DNA of 40,165 nucleotides from a virus, in IMG/VR virus record IMGVR_UViG_3300044739_000089, positions 1 to 40,165 of that record. The stretch is one strand, 5' to 3'. A model generated the notes under the pieces. The model had not been told where the DNA came from. It searched no databases and saw only the letters and a list, made by a program, of their open reading frames with translations. The position numbers and the translations under genes were made by a program. Below, piece by piece: positions 23,894-30,526 of the stretch. Within the stretch, counting starts at the first letter, position 1. Each line of letters begins with the position of its first letter.

Positions 23894-24498
23894 TATTCAC
23901 CCTCCCCGCCATCTTCCAGCTCGAGGAAGTCGGCGTCGACGATGTTGGCGACTTCCTCGCGAGTATGGGTCAGCCCCTCGATCACCAGGTCGGCGATGCC
24001 ATTGAAGCTCAGGTCGACGGCGACCGGCTTCTTGCTCTCGAAATAGGGCATCAGCCCCTCGGCGCAGCGGATCCGAAGGCTCTGGGCGGCCTCATAGGTC
24101 AGTCGCTCGATGACGACGCGCGGCTCGCCGAGCTTCGAGAAGCTGTGGACCTTCTCCTGCTTCGACGCCTCGATCAGCACCTCGGGCGGAGTCGACTGGA
24201 TCTGCATCATCGTGATCGCGGGATGCTGGCCGAAGCCGAGCAAATAGCGCGACAGATCGTCGCTGCGCTTGTTCTTCGCCCCCTTGGGCCGGCCACGCCG
24301 CACCCGCGCCTCGCGAAGCACCGCCATCTTGCCGGCGGCGGGCCCGAGCGCCTCGCGCGCCTCCACCATCTCCTCCGCCGTCGGCGCCAGCATGTCGAGC
24401 TGCCGCGCCTCCTCGGCCTCGGCCGCGCTGAGCAGCGACTTCGCGTCGGCCATGACGTCGGCGACGAGCTTGCGGTCGCCGGTTTCAGGCGTTGACAT
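23893..24498 (-). CDS. Probable terminase small subunit or partner
   Basis: 201 residues from ATG at 24496-24498 with GGGGGG upstream. Contains a basic RRGRPKGAKNKRSDDLSRYL segment followed by helical text (PPEVLIEASKQEKVHSFSKL) and an acidic tail (DADFLELEDGGEGE). As the first gene of the late packaging operon, directly before an HTH gene and TerL, it takes the usual small terminase position. RGRPKGAKNK is a typical DNA-contacting segment in phage terminase small subunits. The role is inferred from position. Confidence 0.55.
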   Translation of the reverse strand: MSTPETGDRKLVADVMADAKSLLSAAEAEEARQLDMLAPTAEEMVEAREALGPAAGKMAVLREARVRRGRPKGAKNKRSDDLSRYLLGFGQHPAITMMQIQSTPPEVLIEASKQEKVHSFSKLGEPRVVIERLTYEAAQSLRIRCAEGLMPYFESKKPVAVDLSFNGIADLVIEGLTHTREEVANIVDADFLELEDGGEGE

Positions 24499-24697
24499 CG
24501 CCGCCCCCCGCCCATAGCCTCGAAAACTCATCCGGACGCCCAACGGAAGAACGCCCATCCCCTACCCGAACGACAGATCCGGAACGGCGCGGCTCCCCGC
24601 TCCGGGGCTTCCTCGCGCGCCGGGAGTCTGAGACCCCCAACCCCATTTGCGCGAGCGACCCTTCCGACCCGTCCTGAACTCGATCAGGCGGAGCAGG

Positions 24698-24713
24698 TCG
24701 CGCCGCGGCGCGA
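24698..24713. repeat. Perfect 16-bp palindrome
   Basis: TCGCGCCGCGGCGCGA is fully self-complementary and lies in the intergenic hub. It could be a protein-binding site, a cruciform or part of a packaging site. A second small symmetrical feature, eight G then TG then seven C, is at 24776-24792. Confidence 0.5.
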
Positions 24714-24898
24714 TCTTCGATCCAAATCCGGGCAAATGTCTGCGCCAGCATGCCAGGGAGCGGCGCGGCGGCGATGGGGGGGGTGCCCCCCCTCCGGCCG
24801 CGATCGGCGCCGGGGCCGGCCGCCAGGCCGAGGCTGGTCAGCTGCGCAAGCTTGCGCGCTGGCCCCGAAAAGCGGGCGATATCAGCGCCTTGAACAGA

Positions 24899-24924
24899 CC
24901 GTTCCAACGCAACCGTTCCAACGG
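24899..24924. repeat. Tandem CCGTTCCAACG repeats
   Basis: CCGTTCCAACG occurs at 24899-24909 and again at 24914-24924. The 10-base core CGTTCCAACG also occurs twice as an inverted pair at 14-55, at the far left end. Four copies of a 10-mer is more than chance predicts in 40 kb. Possible terminase or operator site. Confidence 0.45.
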
Positions 24925-25181
24925 CCCCTCGCGCCCCCTCGAAAAACGGCGGAAATCCGCCATTCCCGCCCAGGCCGGATCCCGCCAGGCCGGCCAGCTC
25001 GGCCGAGCCCATCGCCGCCGGCCTCGAGCCCGCCCAGGCGCGCCGCCCCCGAAACTTTTCGCCCGCACTCCCTCCAAAGGGGCGGCCCCTCGCGCCCCCT
25101 CGAAAAACGGCGGAAATCCGCCATTCCCGCCCAGGCCGGATCCGCCCCCGAAACTTTTCGCCCGCACTCCCTCCAAAGGGG
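24922..25181. repeat. REP-like direct repeats (A1, B1, A2, B2)
   Basis: Repeat A is 61 bp, identical at 24922-24982 and 25083-25143. It contains GGCGGA-AA-TCCGCC, a small hairpin, and reads AWAGMADF in one frame, like host REP elements. Repeat B is 40 bp, identical at 25043-25082 and 25142-25181 (contains GAAACTTTTCGCCCGCACTC). The order is A1, spacer, B1, A2, B2, so a unit was partly duplicated. It lies beside the iterons. No coding function. Confidence 0.8.
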
Positions 25182-25262
25182 TGCAGATCGGCCGACTGGC
25201 GACGGTCGAGCGAATATCCGCACCCTATTTTAATCGGGCAGCGGAAGGCGCCCGCCGAGGCT

Positions 25263-25515
25263 GTTACCGTGTTACCGGCTGGCGAGGGGCGGAGTAGCAG
25301 CGCCGGGAACGGCCAAGTCATTGTACTGCAAAGATAAAGAGACATGTTACCGATGTTACTCGATGGAGAGAGAGGATAAGGCGCACGCGCGCACGCATGC
25401 GCTCGCATATGTAGCGCCGCGCCTTGGGAGTAACAGGGTAACACCCCCTTAAACCCCTGTAGAAACAACGACTTAGCCGCTACTCCCGCTGTTACCACAC
25501 CGAGTAACAGGGTAA
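25263..25515. repeat. GTTAC iterons, candidate replication origin
   Basis: Four paired sites with consensus GTTACC-S-(W)-TGTTAC: forward at 25263-25276 and 25346-25359, reverse at 25430-25442 and 25503-25515, plus a half site at 25491-25496. The two reverse sites are identical (GTAACAGGGTAAC). The middle holds an AT-richer patch (25319-25345) and an alternating purine-pyrimidine run (about 25381-25412). Iterons beside a D5/P4-type helicase gene suggest an origin bound by that helicase-primase, as in P4-like replicons. Experimental origin activity is unknown. Confidence 0.6.
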
Positions 25516-25588
25516 CGCTCGGCAAGCAGACGGCCGAGCCGCGCCATCTGAATGAAATCAACGGGTTAGGGTCACGGGTTGGGGACGC

Positions 25589-25710
25589 AAAAAAAAGAGC
25601 GGCGCGGACCCGGGCGTCGCGACGCCGGGTCGGGGCCGGAAATGTGGACGCGGGCGCACCGGCGGCGGCTGTCGCCGCCACCTGCCCGCGGGCGCGCCTG
25701 GTGGGCGCGC
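25589..25710 (-). terminator. Terminator-like region after the helicase gene
   Basis: On the minus strand, a perfect 7-bp hairpin (arms 25692-25698 and 25704-25710) touches the helicase stop. Further on, a GC-rich inverted repeat (25607-25631) is followed after 10 nt by eight T (A run at 25589-25596). The spacing is not classic. Together they probably end the leftward early transcript before the origin region. Confidence 0.4.
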
Positions 25711-27596
25711 TACGCATCGGTCGTCACCTCGGCGGCGACCACCGCGACCTCGTCGGGCGAAGGATCGCCCCACACCGCCTCGACCGGCACCAATGTGCAG
25801 GCGGTCGTGATCCCGCCGATGCGCTGCCGCTCGTTGGCGATCGCGCCCGGGATCCGCTTCAAGGACTGGACCCAGCCGCCCGAAGCCCCCGGCCGCCCTT
25901 TCCACTGGGTCTCGGCGAACAGCTTGCCGAGCCCCTGATTGGCGTTGGCGACGACCAGATAGCAGCGCCCCGGCACGGGCTGGGGCCGGTCGCTCTCATC
26001 CTCGGCCGATCGCTTGCGGATCCCGCCGACGAAGAAGCCGAGCCCGATCTTGGCGAGCTCGCGCCGGGCTCTGGCCTGGTCGTCGCCGTCGCTCGTCTGC
26101 CTCACCGCCTGGTCGACCCAGTCGGCCACCGATCGCGACTGGCCGTGCCCCGAAAGCTGGACCAGCGACGTCGCCAGAAGGTTCAGGCAGCGGCGGTCGT
26201 CCCCGTCCGCGTCGCGCATCTCGGCGAGCCGGTCGGCGGCGAGCATATGCCCCCACATCGCCAGCTCCTCGTGGTGGGGCGCATCGTCCTCGATCGCGAG
26301 GTGGGCCGCCGCCAGCAGGGTTCCGAATACGTCGGCGCCGCGGTTCCTGTGCCCTCCGAAGTCGATCAGAGCGTCGCGAAAGGCCTCGAGCGTCCGGTCC
26401 CACCGGCCCCATTGGTCGACCATCCGCCGGGTCAGGGCCGCGGCCATCGTCCGTTTCTCGGCCGCCGAGATCTTCGGAGCCCTCTGCCCCGCCGGCAGCG
26501 GCCCGAGCTCGAGCAGGGCGAACCGGCTCTTGTCCTGCGGCTGGAGCCCCGGAACCAGGATCGAGGAGAAGACGAAGCACGATCGGGCGGTGAACCTCAC
26601 CCCCTTATGATCCTGCCCGCCCTTGCCGATATCGTCCCCCGACGCGGCGATCCGCGCCAGCTGGATGATCGCGACCATCTTGCGGTCGTCTTCCTCATTC
26701 TCGGCCTCGTCGAGCAGCACCGGCAAAGTGTCCTGGCCGAGCAGCTGGCGCACCGCCGCCTCGGTCGCCGAACCGAGCTTCAGGAGCCCGCCGTCGAACA
26801 AAGCCTTGATCAGGTCCATCAGGGTCGACTTGCCGGTCTGGGCGCCGCCGGTGATCCAGATGAGCGGCCGCCAGTCGATCGCGCCTCCGAGCCGGGCGAT
26901 CGCGATCCAGCCCAGAGCCAGCATCGGGTCGATCGTCGGCCGAGCCCAGTTCCAGGTCTTGAGCCAGGCGAGAAGCTCGACCGCCGCTCCGGTCCCGGCC
27001 GGCTCGGGCGCCGGCCGGCCGAGCGCCGGAGCGGTCGGATAGACGAAGCCGTCATAGCGGCCCGGCTTCCGCCACATTCCCAGGTAGAGGACGTGGTTGC
27101 CGCAATGGAGGATCAGCCTTCCGTCCTCGTCGCGCCAGGCGCCGCGGCCGCGCACCATCTGGCGCACGTCCATCACTCCGCGCGCCGCGGCGACCCGCAT
27201 CAGATGCTTCGACGTGTCGTCGGCCTTCCAGCTGTTCGGAACCGCCGTCCAGGCGCCGGTCTTGGCGTCCTGGGTCATTCGCGGCCAGGTTTCCTCCAGA
27301 TATTTGTCGTAGGGCACGAACATGCCGACGATATGCTTGTTGGCGACCTTGTCGGCCGCCAGCGCCCGAAGCTCGCCCAGGGCGGTCAGGAAGAAGAAGA
27401 TGTTGTCGGCGGTGCCGAGCGGCTCGACCGGGCAGCCCGGCGGCATCGAGATCCGGCCGTCCCCCGGGGTCTCGCGTTCGGCGCCGCCATAGCCGTCCCC
27501 GTCGTGCGGCGGGAAGTCGGCGAAGGCGTCCGCCGGCGGCTCGTACGCATTGTCGAGCACCTCCCTGACCGCGGCGAGATGTTGGCGCTCGCTCAC
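25710..27596 (-). CDS. D5/P4-type replicative helicase
   Basis: 628 residues. The ATPase core has Walker A GGAQTGKST at residues 250-258 and Walker B LPVLLDEAEN at 291-300, followed by a sensor-like segment (TARSCFVFSSILVPGL). This layout belongs to phage/P4-alpha-like superfamily 3-type helicases. The N-terminal 240 residues have a YDKYLEETWPRM segment and may bind the origin or primase. The start is GTG at 27594-27596, overlapping the preceding stop (GTGA). It would unwind DNA at the neighbouring iterons, working with the Toprim primase two genes upstream. No DNA polymerase is encoded, so host polymerase is implied. Confidence 0.8.
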   Translation of the reverse strand: MSERQHLAAVREVLDNAYEPPADAFADFPPHDGDGYGGAERETPGDGRISMPPGCPVEPLGTADNIFFFLTALGELRALAADKVANKHIVGMFVPYDKYLEETWPRMTQDAKTGAWTAVPNSWKADDTSKHLMRVAAARGVMDVRQMVRGRGAWRDEDGRLILHCGNHVLYLGMWRKPGRYDGFVYPTAPALGRPAPEPAGTGAAVELLAWLKTWNWARPTIDPMLALGWIAIARLGGAIDWRPLIWITGGAQTGKSTLMDLIKALFDGGLLKLGSATEAAVRQLLGQDTLPVLLDEAENEEDDRKMVAIIQLARIAASGDDIGKGGQDHKGVRFTARSCFVFSSILVPGLQPQDKSRFALLELGPLPAGQRAPKISAAEKRTMAAALTRRMVDQWGRWDRTLEAFRDALIDFGGHRNRGADVFGTLLAAAHLAIEDDAPHHEELAMWGHMLAADRLAEMRDADGDDRRCLNLLATSLVQLSGHGQSRSVADWVDQAVRQTSDGDDQARARRELAKIGLGFFVGGIRKRSAEDESDRPQPVPGRCYLVVANANQGLGKLFAETQWKGRPGASGGWVQSLKRIPGAIANERQRIGGITTACTLVPVEAVWGDPSPDEVAVVAAEVTTDA

Positions 27597-27898
27597 AGCA
27601 GCCTCCGGGTGAATTTGGGAAGCGGGAGACCGTCATAGGCTCCGGCGAGGCCATAGCCGGCGAAGAGGACGAAGGCATGCACGCCGCCCTGGTTGAGCCA
27701 GGCGCCGTACAGGCGATGGCCCCTCTCGGTCATCGCGGTCGAACCGAGGCGGCTCATCGCGCCTGCTCCCCGAGCTCGGCGCGGATCCGCCTGAGCTGCG
27801 CCCCCCCCCCAGGCAAGCGAGCGCCAGAGCTGCGCCGCCGCTTTGGCCGGGTCGCCATGGCGCGAGAGGTTCTCGGCGAAGTGATCGAGGAGGGTCAT
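27593..27898 (-). CDS. Two small ORFs fused in frame by a G10 tract
   Basis: As read, one 101-residue frame. It looks like two genes. The first half (MTLLDHFAENLSRHGDPAKA, then QLWRSLAW) is followed by ten G. With nine G it would continue GAQLRRIRAELGEQAR and stop at a TGA (27754-27756) overlapping an ATG at 27755-27757 (ATGA), the junction style used all over this genome. The second gene would then be 27593-27757, 54 residues: MSRLGSTAMTERGHRLYGAW, then VHAFVLFAGYGLAGAYDGLP. Neither is recognised. Either a homopolymer error, slippage-based expression, or a true fusion. Confidence 0.55.
   Translation of the reverse strand: MTLLDHFAENLSRHGDPAKAAAQLWRSLAWGGGAAQADPRRARGAGAMSRLGSTAMTERGHRLYGAWLNQGGVHAFVLFAGYGLAGAYDGLPLPKFTRRLL
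27801..27810 (-). repeat. G10 homopolymer tract inside a coding region
   Basis: Ten G on the minus strand, the longest homopolymer in this operon. Its length decides whether the two small ORFs are fused or separate. Runs of nine (29655-29663) and eight G (29467-29474) lie in nearby small genes without upsetting their overlaps. Confidence 0.6.
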
Positions 27899-28362
27899 GC
27901 CGGAACCTCAGCAAGGCGGAGCGACCACCTCTGCTTGGGTTGCTCTTCGATCAGACGCGCAGTTCTAGGGCGCGATCGGCGGCTCCACGCCGCCGCAGGA
28001 ACGGAAGCCTCTAGGATAAAGCCGGCCGCCCTTAAGGGTGCCCCACTCTCTCGGACGAGCGTATACGTCACCAGCCGGGTGCCACCCATCAACTGCCAGA
28101 CCCGCTTGGCGCGGGCAGCCAGTCTCGAGCAGGCATTACGCGGCGCGTCGAGGGATACGCAGCAGCGCAGCAACTCCGCCGTGCCTTCCTGCTGCAACAT
28201 ACGAGCGACGGGGCGGCCGACTATGGCAACTCCCACCAACTGGCCGTCTTCCTCGAGGCCGATCGCAAACTTACCTCCGTCGTTGGACGTACGGGAGCTA
28301 TGGCGATGGTGGCGCTCGACGAAGTCGTTGGCCGCACGGAGGGTAAGGGGTATGATCTTCAT
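27895..28362 (-). CDS. XF1762-like (GNAT-fold-like) phage protein
   Basis: 155 residues. Nearly every conserved block of the XF1762 family is visible: IPLTLRAANDFVERHHRHS at the start, KFAIGLEEDGQLVGVAIVGRPVAR in the middle, NACSRLAARAKR, then TYTLVRESGAPLRAAGF. This family is common beside phage primase/helicase genes and is distantly like acetyltransferases. Activity and substrate are unknown. It overlaps the primase by ATGA and the next gene by ATGA. Base composition is less GC-rich than its neighbours. Confidence 0.75.
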   Translation of the reverse strand: MKIIPLTLRAANDFVERHHRHSSRTSNDGGKFAIGLEEDGQLVGVAIVGRPVARMLQQEGTAELLRCCVSLDAPRNACSRLAARAKRVWQLMGGTRLVTYTLVRESGAPLRAAGFILEASVPAAAWSRRSRPRTARLIEEQPKQRWSLRLAEVPA

Positions 28363-29462
28363 GCCGCCACCAGCTCGCGCTGAGCCAGCGCGTTGACGTC
28401 CTTCACGTCCCTCGGCGGCCGAGCCACCTTGACCCGGACGCCGCGGGCGCGCTGCGCGGCGATCGCGCGGCCGAGCGCCTTCTCGGCGTCGGAGCCGGGC
28501 GGGTCGTTCTGGGCGAGGATGACCAGCGCCCCGATCTTCGGCGGAAGCTCGAGCGTCCCGATGTTCGAGACCGAGATCCCGGCGATCACCCGAAGCGACG
28601 GATCCGCGCAGGCGGCGGTCAGCCCGTCCTCTATCCCTTCAGAGACCCAGATGTCGGTTCCCTCCGGAACGTCGCGAAGCGGCATCGATCCGCACGCGCC
28701 CTTCCACAACGGAATATGGGCGCCCTCGAAGCGCCCGAGCACCTTCTTGGGCTTGAACCCCTCGACTCCGGGCGGAGCGGCCGCCTTGTCGCTCCCGTCC
28801 GGAGCGAGCCAGGTGCGGTGGGTCGCGACATGCTCGCCGTCCAGCGCCGTCACCGCGGCCAGCATCGCCGGCATCCGCGCCGCCCCGTCGCCGAACCCGT
28901 ATTGGACCTCGGGGTTGAAGCGAAGCGCGCCCGGCGCCCTGCCGAGCGCTCGAAGGCAGATGCCTCTCGACGCCAAATAGATTTCAACAGGCGTCCCCGG
29001 GATTGGCACCCCCATATGCCAGCGCTTTCTCGCGCTCGCCCGGGCGCGCCGGTCGCCTTCGGCCGCCTGGCGCGCCCGGGCCTCGCCCGCCGCCTTCGCC
29101 TCGATCCGGTGCCGCTCGAGCCGCGCCGGATCCTGATCGTCGAGCTGGAGCCAGGACTTCGCCCAGGCCACCGCCTGGCCGAGATCGCCTCCGAACAAAG
29201 CGCAGGCGACCAGCCAGAGCAGGTCGCCCCGATCGCGCCCCGCCACCGTCCCGCCGGCGCCGTCGCGCCAGTTGCCGCATTTGCCGCCGCCGATCTCGAC
29301 CCACAGGCTCTGCCCCGCCTCGCCGGCGAGGCTTCCGATCCGGAACCGGTCGCGCCCCTCGCGCCGGCCGTTGGGGAACAGTTCGAAGCACAGGTTCTCC
29401 GCCCGCCCCTTGAGCAGATCCTCGATCTCGCCGACCGAAATCATGTCTCGGCGCTCAGTCAC
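28359..29462 (-). CDS. Toprim-domain primase
   Basis: 367 residues. The N-terminal 90 residues (ENLCFELFPNGRREGRDRFR, then WVEIGGGKCGNWRDGAGG) match the primase-type phage domain seen before Toprim domains. The C-terminal Toprim shows the invariant Glu in WVSEGIEDGLTA, the acidic pair region LVILAQNDPPGSDAEKAL, and a DVNAL end. It would make RNA primers for phage replication. The start is GTG at 29460-29462, which overlaps the stop of the preceding gene (GTGA) and follows a G-rich site. The ATG six codons later is the alternative. The open frame extends upstream but over other genes. Confidence 0.8.
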   Translation of the reverse strand: MTERRDMISVGEIEDLLKGRAENLCFELFPNGRREGRDRFRIGSLAGEAGQSLWVEIGGGKCGNWRDGAGGTVAGRDRGDLLWLVACALFGGDLGQAVAWAKSWLQLDDQDPARLERHRIEAKAAGEARARQAAEGDRRARASARKRWHMGVPIPGTPVEIYLASRGICLRALGRAPGALRFNPEVQYGFGDGAARMPAMLAAVTALDGEHVATHRTWLAPDGSDKAAAPPGVEGFKPKKVLGRFEGAHIPLWKGACGSMPLRDVPEGTDIWVSEGIEDGLTAACADPSLRVIAGISVSNIGTLELPPKIGALVILAQNDPPGSDAEKALGRAIAAQRARGVRVKVARPPRDVKDVNALAQRELVAA

Positions 29463-29671
29463 CCTGCCCCCCCCGGCGCGAGCTCCGCCACGCTTCGATG
29501 ATCGAGGAACGGCCACGGCCCCTGCGCCGCCACCGGATGCGAGCGGGCTCGCCAGGCGGCCGCCGCGGCGAGCCCGGCCTGCCGCCGCGCCGAGCGCGCC
29601 GCGACGCCGGCCGCGAAGTTGCGGACCGGCGCGGAAGCCGGGCTTCCGACCTTGCCCCCCCCCACGGTCAT
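29459..29671 (-). CDS. Small basic protein, unknown
   Basis: 70 residues, Ala/Arg-rich, with a gene-like end (HPVAAQGPWPFLDHRSVAEL). Its ATG overlaps the preceding stop (ATGA) and its stop overlaps the primase GTG (GTGA), so it sits in a fully coupled chain. Not recognised. Confidence 0.5.
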   Translation of the reverse strand: MTVGGGKVGSPASAPVRNFAAGVAARSARRQAGLAAAAAWRARSHPVAAQGPWPFLDHRSVAELAPGGAG

Positions 29672-29937
29672 CCCAGCGGCTCCGGCTCGATCGGGCCGCC
29701 CGGCTCCCAGTAGCGGAAATAGTCGATCGTCGGATCGGGCGCGGGAACCCGAAGCTCCCGGCGAGTGCCGTAGTCGGCGAGGGTGATCGTGCAGTCGATC
29801 GATCCGTCCGGATAGGCCTTGTCGACCACGCCCGGCGCCGGATTGGGCTCGGGCGGGTCGTAATTGTTGAAATAGCTGATCGGGTCGTCGACGTCGGGCA
29901 GGCGCGGCGTGGAGGGCGAAGGGACGGACTTGGACAT
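29668..29937 (-). CDS. Small acidic Pro-rich protein, unknown
   Basis: 89 residues with many Pro, Asp and Tyr (DPISYFNNYDPPEPNPAPG, then TIDYFRYWEPGGPIEPEP). ATG has GGAGG 9 nt upstream; its stop overlaps the next ATG. Not recognised. Such composition is seen in small phage proteins near virion genes; it could accompany the two virion-like proteins upstream. Confidence 0.55.
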   Translation of the reverse strand: MSKSVPSPSTPRLPDVDDPISYFNNYDPPEPNPAPGVVDKAYPDGSIDCTITLADYGTRRELRVPAPDPTIDYFRYWEPGGPIEPEPLG

Positions 29938-29959
29938 GGTGAAAAACCTCCGCTGGATG

Positions 29960-30526
29960 TCAGGTGTAGTAAATCGTCACTCGAACGTGATCGACGCTGA
30001 AGGTCGGCGCGCCGGAGACAGTGAACATGGTGAGGTCTACCGAAAAGTTCGCACTGTTTACGATGGCCGGAGTAAGCGCGCTCCCCCACAGGTCGGCCGA
30101 GCCCCCAAAGGTATAGTACGCATCGCTCGTCGTTAACGTCGCAGGCACTCCCGATGTTGCCGTACCGATTTGGTCGCTGGAATCGCCTAAATTGTTAGTG
30201 GCGAGATCAGCTGAATTGATGCGGCCGCCGAGTGCGCTCACCTTCGCTTCAATGTCGACCTTGACGCCGTTGATGGTGGCGCCCCCCGGGATCGCAAAGC
30301 CTAAGCCGCGCACCCGCAGCACGTTGCTCGAATTCGCCGGGTCCGGAGCGGTCGTCGCCGGGCTGTTGTCGGAAACCAGCACATTCCCGACGTTGGTCCA
30401 GGGATAGAAGTCGTTCGAAAGGTCGGTGGCGATCGAAGGCGACAGCGGTCCCGAAGAGGACGGGGCCGCGGCGGCCGTCCCGCCGCTCGCCTGCGCCGCC
30501 GCCATCAAAAGAGCCGCGAAGCGCAT
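29960..30526 (-). CDS. Beta-rich virion-like protein
   Basis: 188 residues from ATG at 30524-30526, overlapping the previous stop (TGATG). A short hydrophobic start (FAALLMAAAQASGG) is followed by repeated beta-type text with many Gly, Asn and Thr (RVRGLGFAIPGGATINGVKV, then FTVSGAPTFSVDHVRVTIYY). This resembles small phage structural or tail-decorating proteins. It lies in the replication operon, away from the main virion block. Confidence 0.55.
   Translation of the reverse strand: MRFAALLMAAAQASGGTAAAAPSSSGPLSPSIATDLSNDFYPWTNVGNVLVSDNSPATTAPDPANSSNVLRVRGLGFAIPGGATINGVKVDIEAKVSALGGRINSADLATNNLGDSSDQIGTATSGVPATLTTSDAYYTFGGSADLWGSALTPAIVNSANFSVDLTMFTVSGAPTFSVDHVRVTIYYT

Larger units (their letters stand above)
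24499..25709. other. Intergenic hub between packaging and replication genes
   Basis: About 1.2 kb without a credible gene. Open frames run through it on both strands, but they cross direct repeats, are Arg/Pro/Ala-rich, lack ribosome sites and are of the kind GC-rich non-coding DNA gives. The left part (24499-24900) must hold the promoter of the late packaging operon; a candidate is not convincing by eye. The middle carries REP-like direct repeats; the right part carries iterons. Confidence 0.6.

Noticed and set aside
24647-25297. Plus-strand open frame of 216 codons in the hub
   Set aside because: Same repeats and composition, no start signal, and it crosses the first iteron.
24485-25717. 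410-codon minus-strand open frame across the intergenic hub
   Set aside because: It crosses two sets of direct repeats and the iterons, is Arg/Pro/Gly-rich, has no ribosome site and overlaps the terminase gene end. It reads as a by-product of high GC content.
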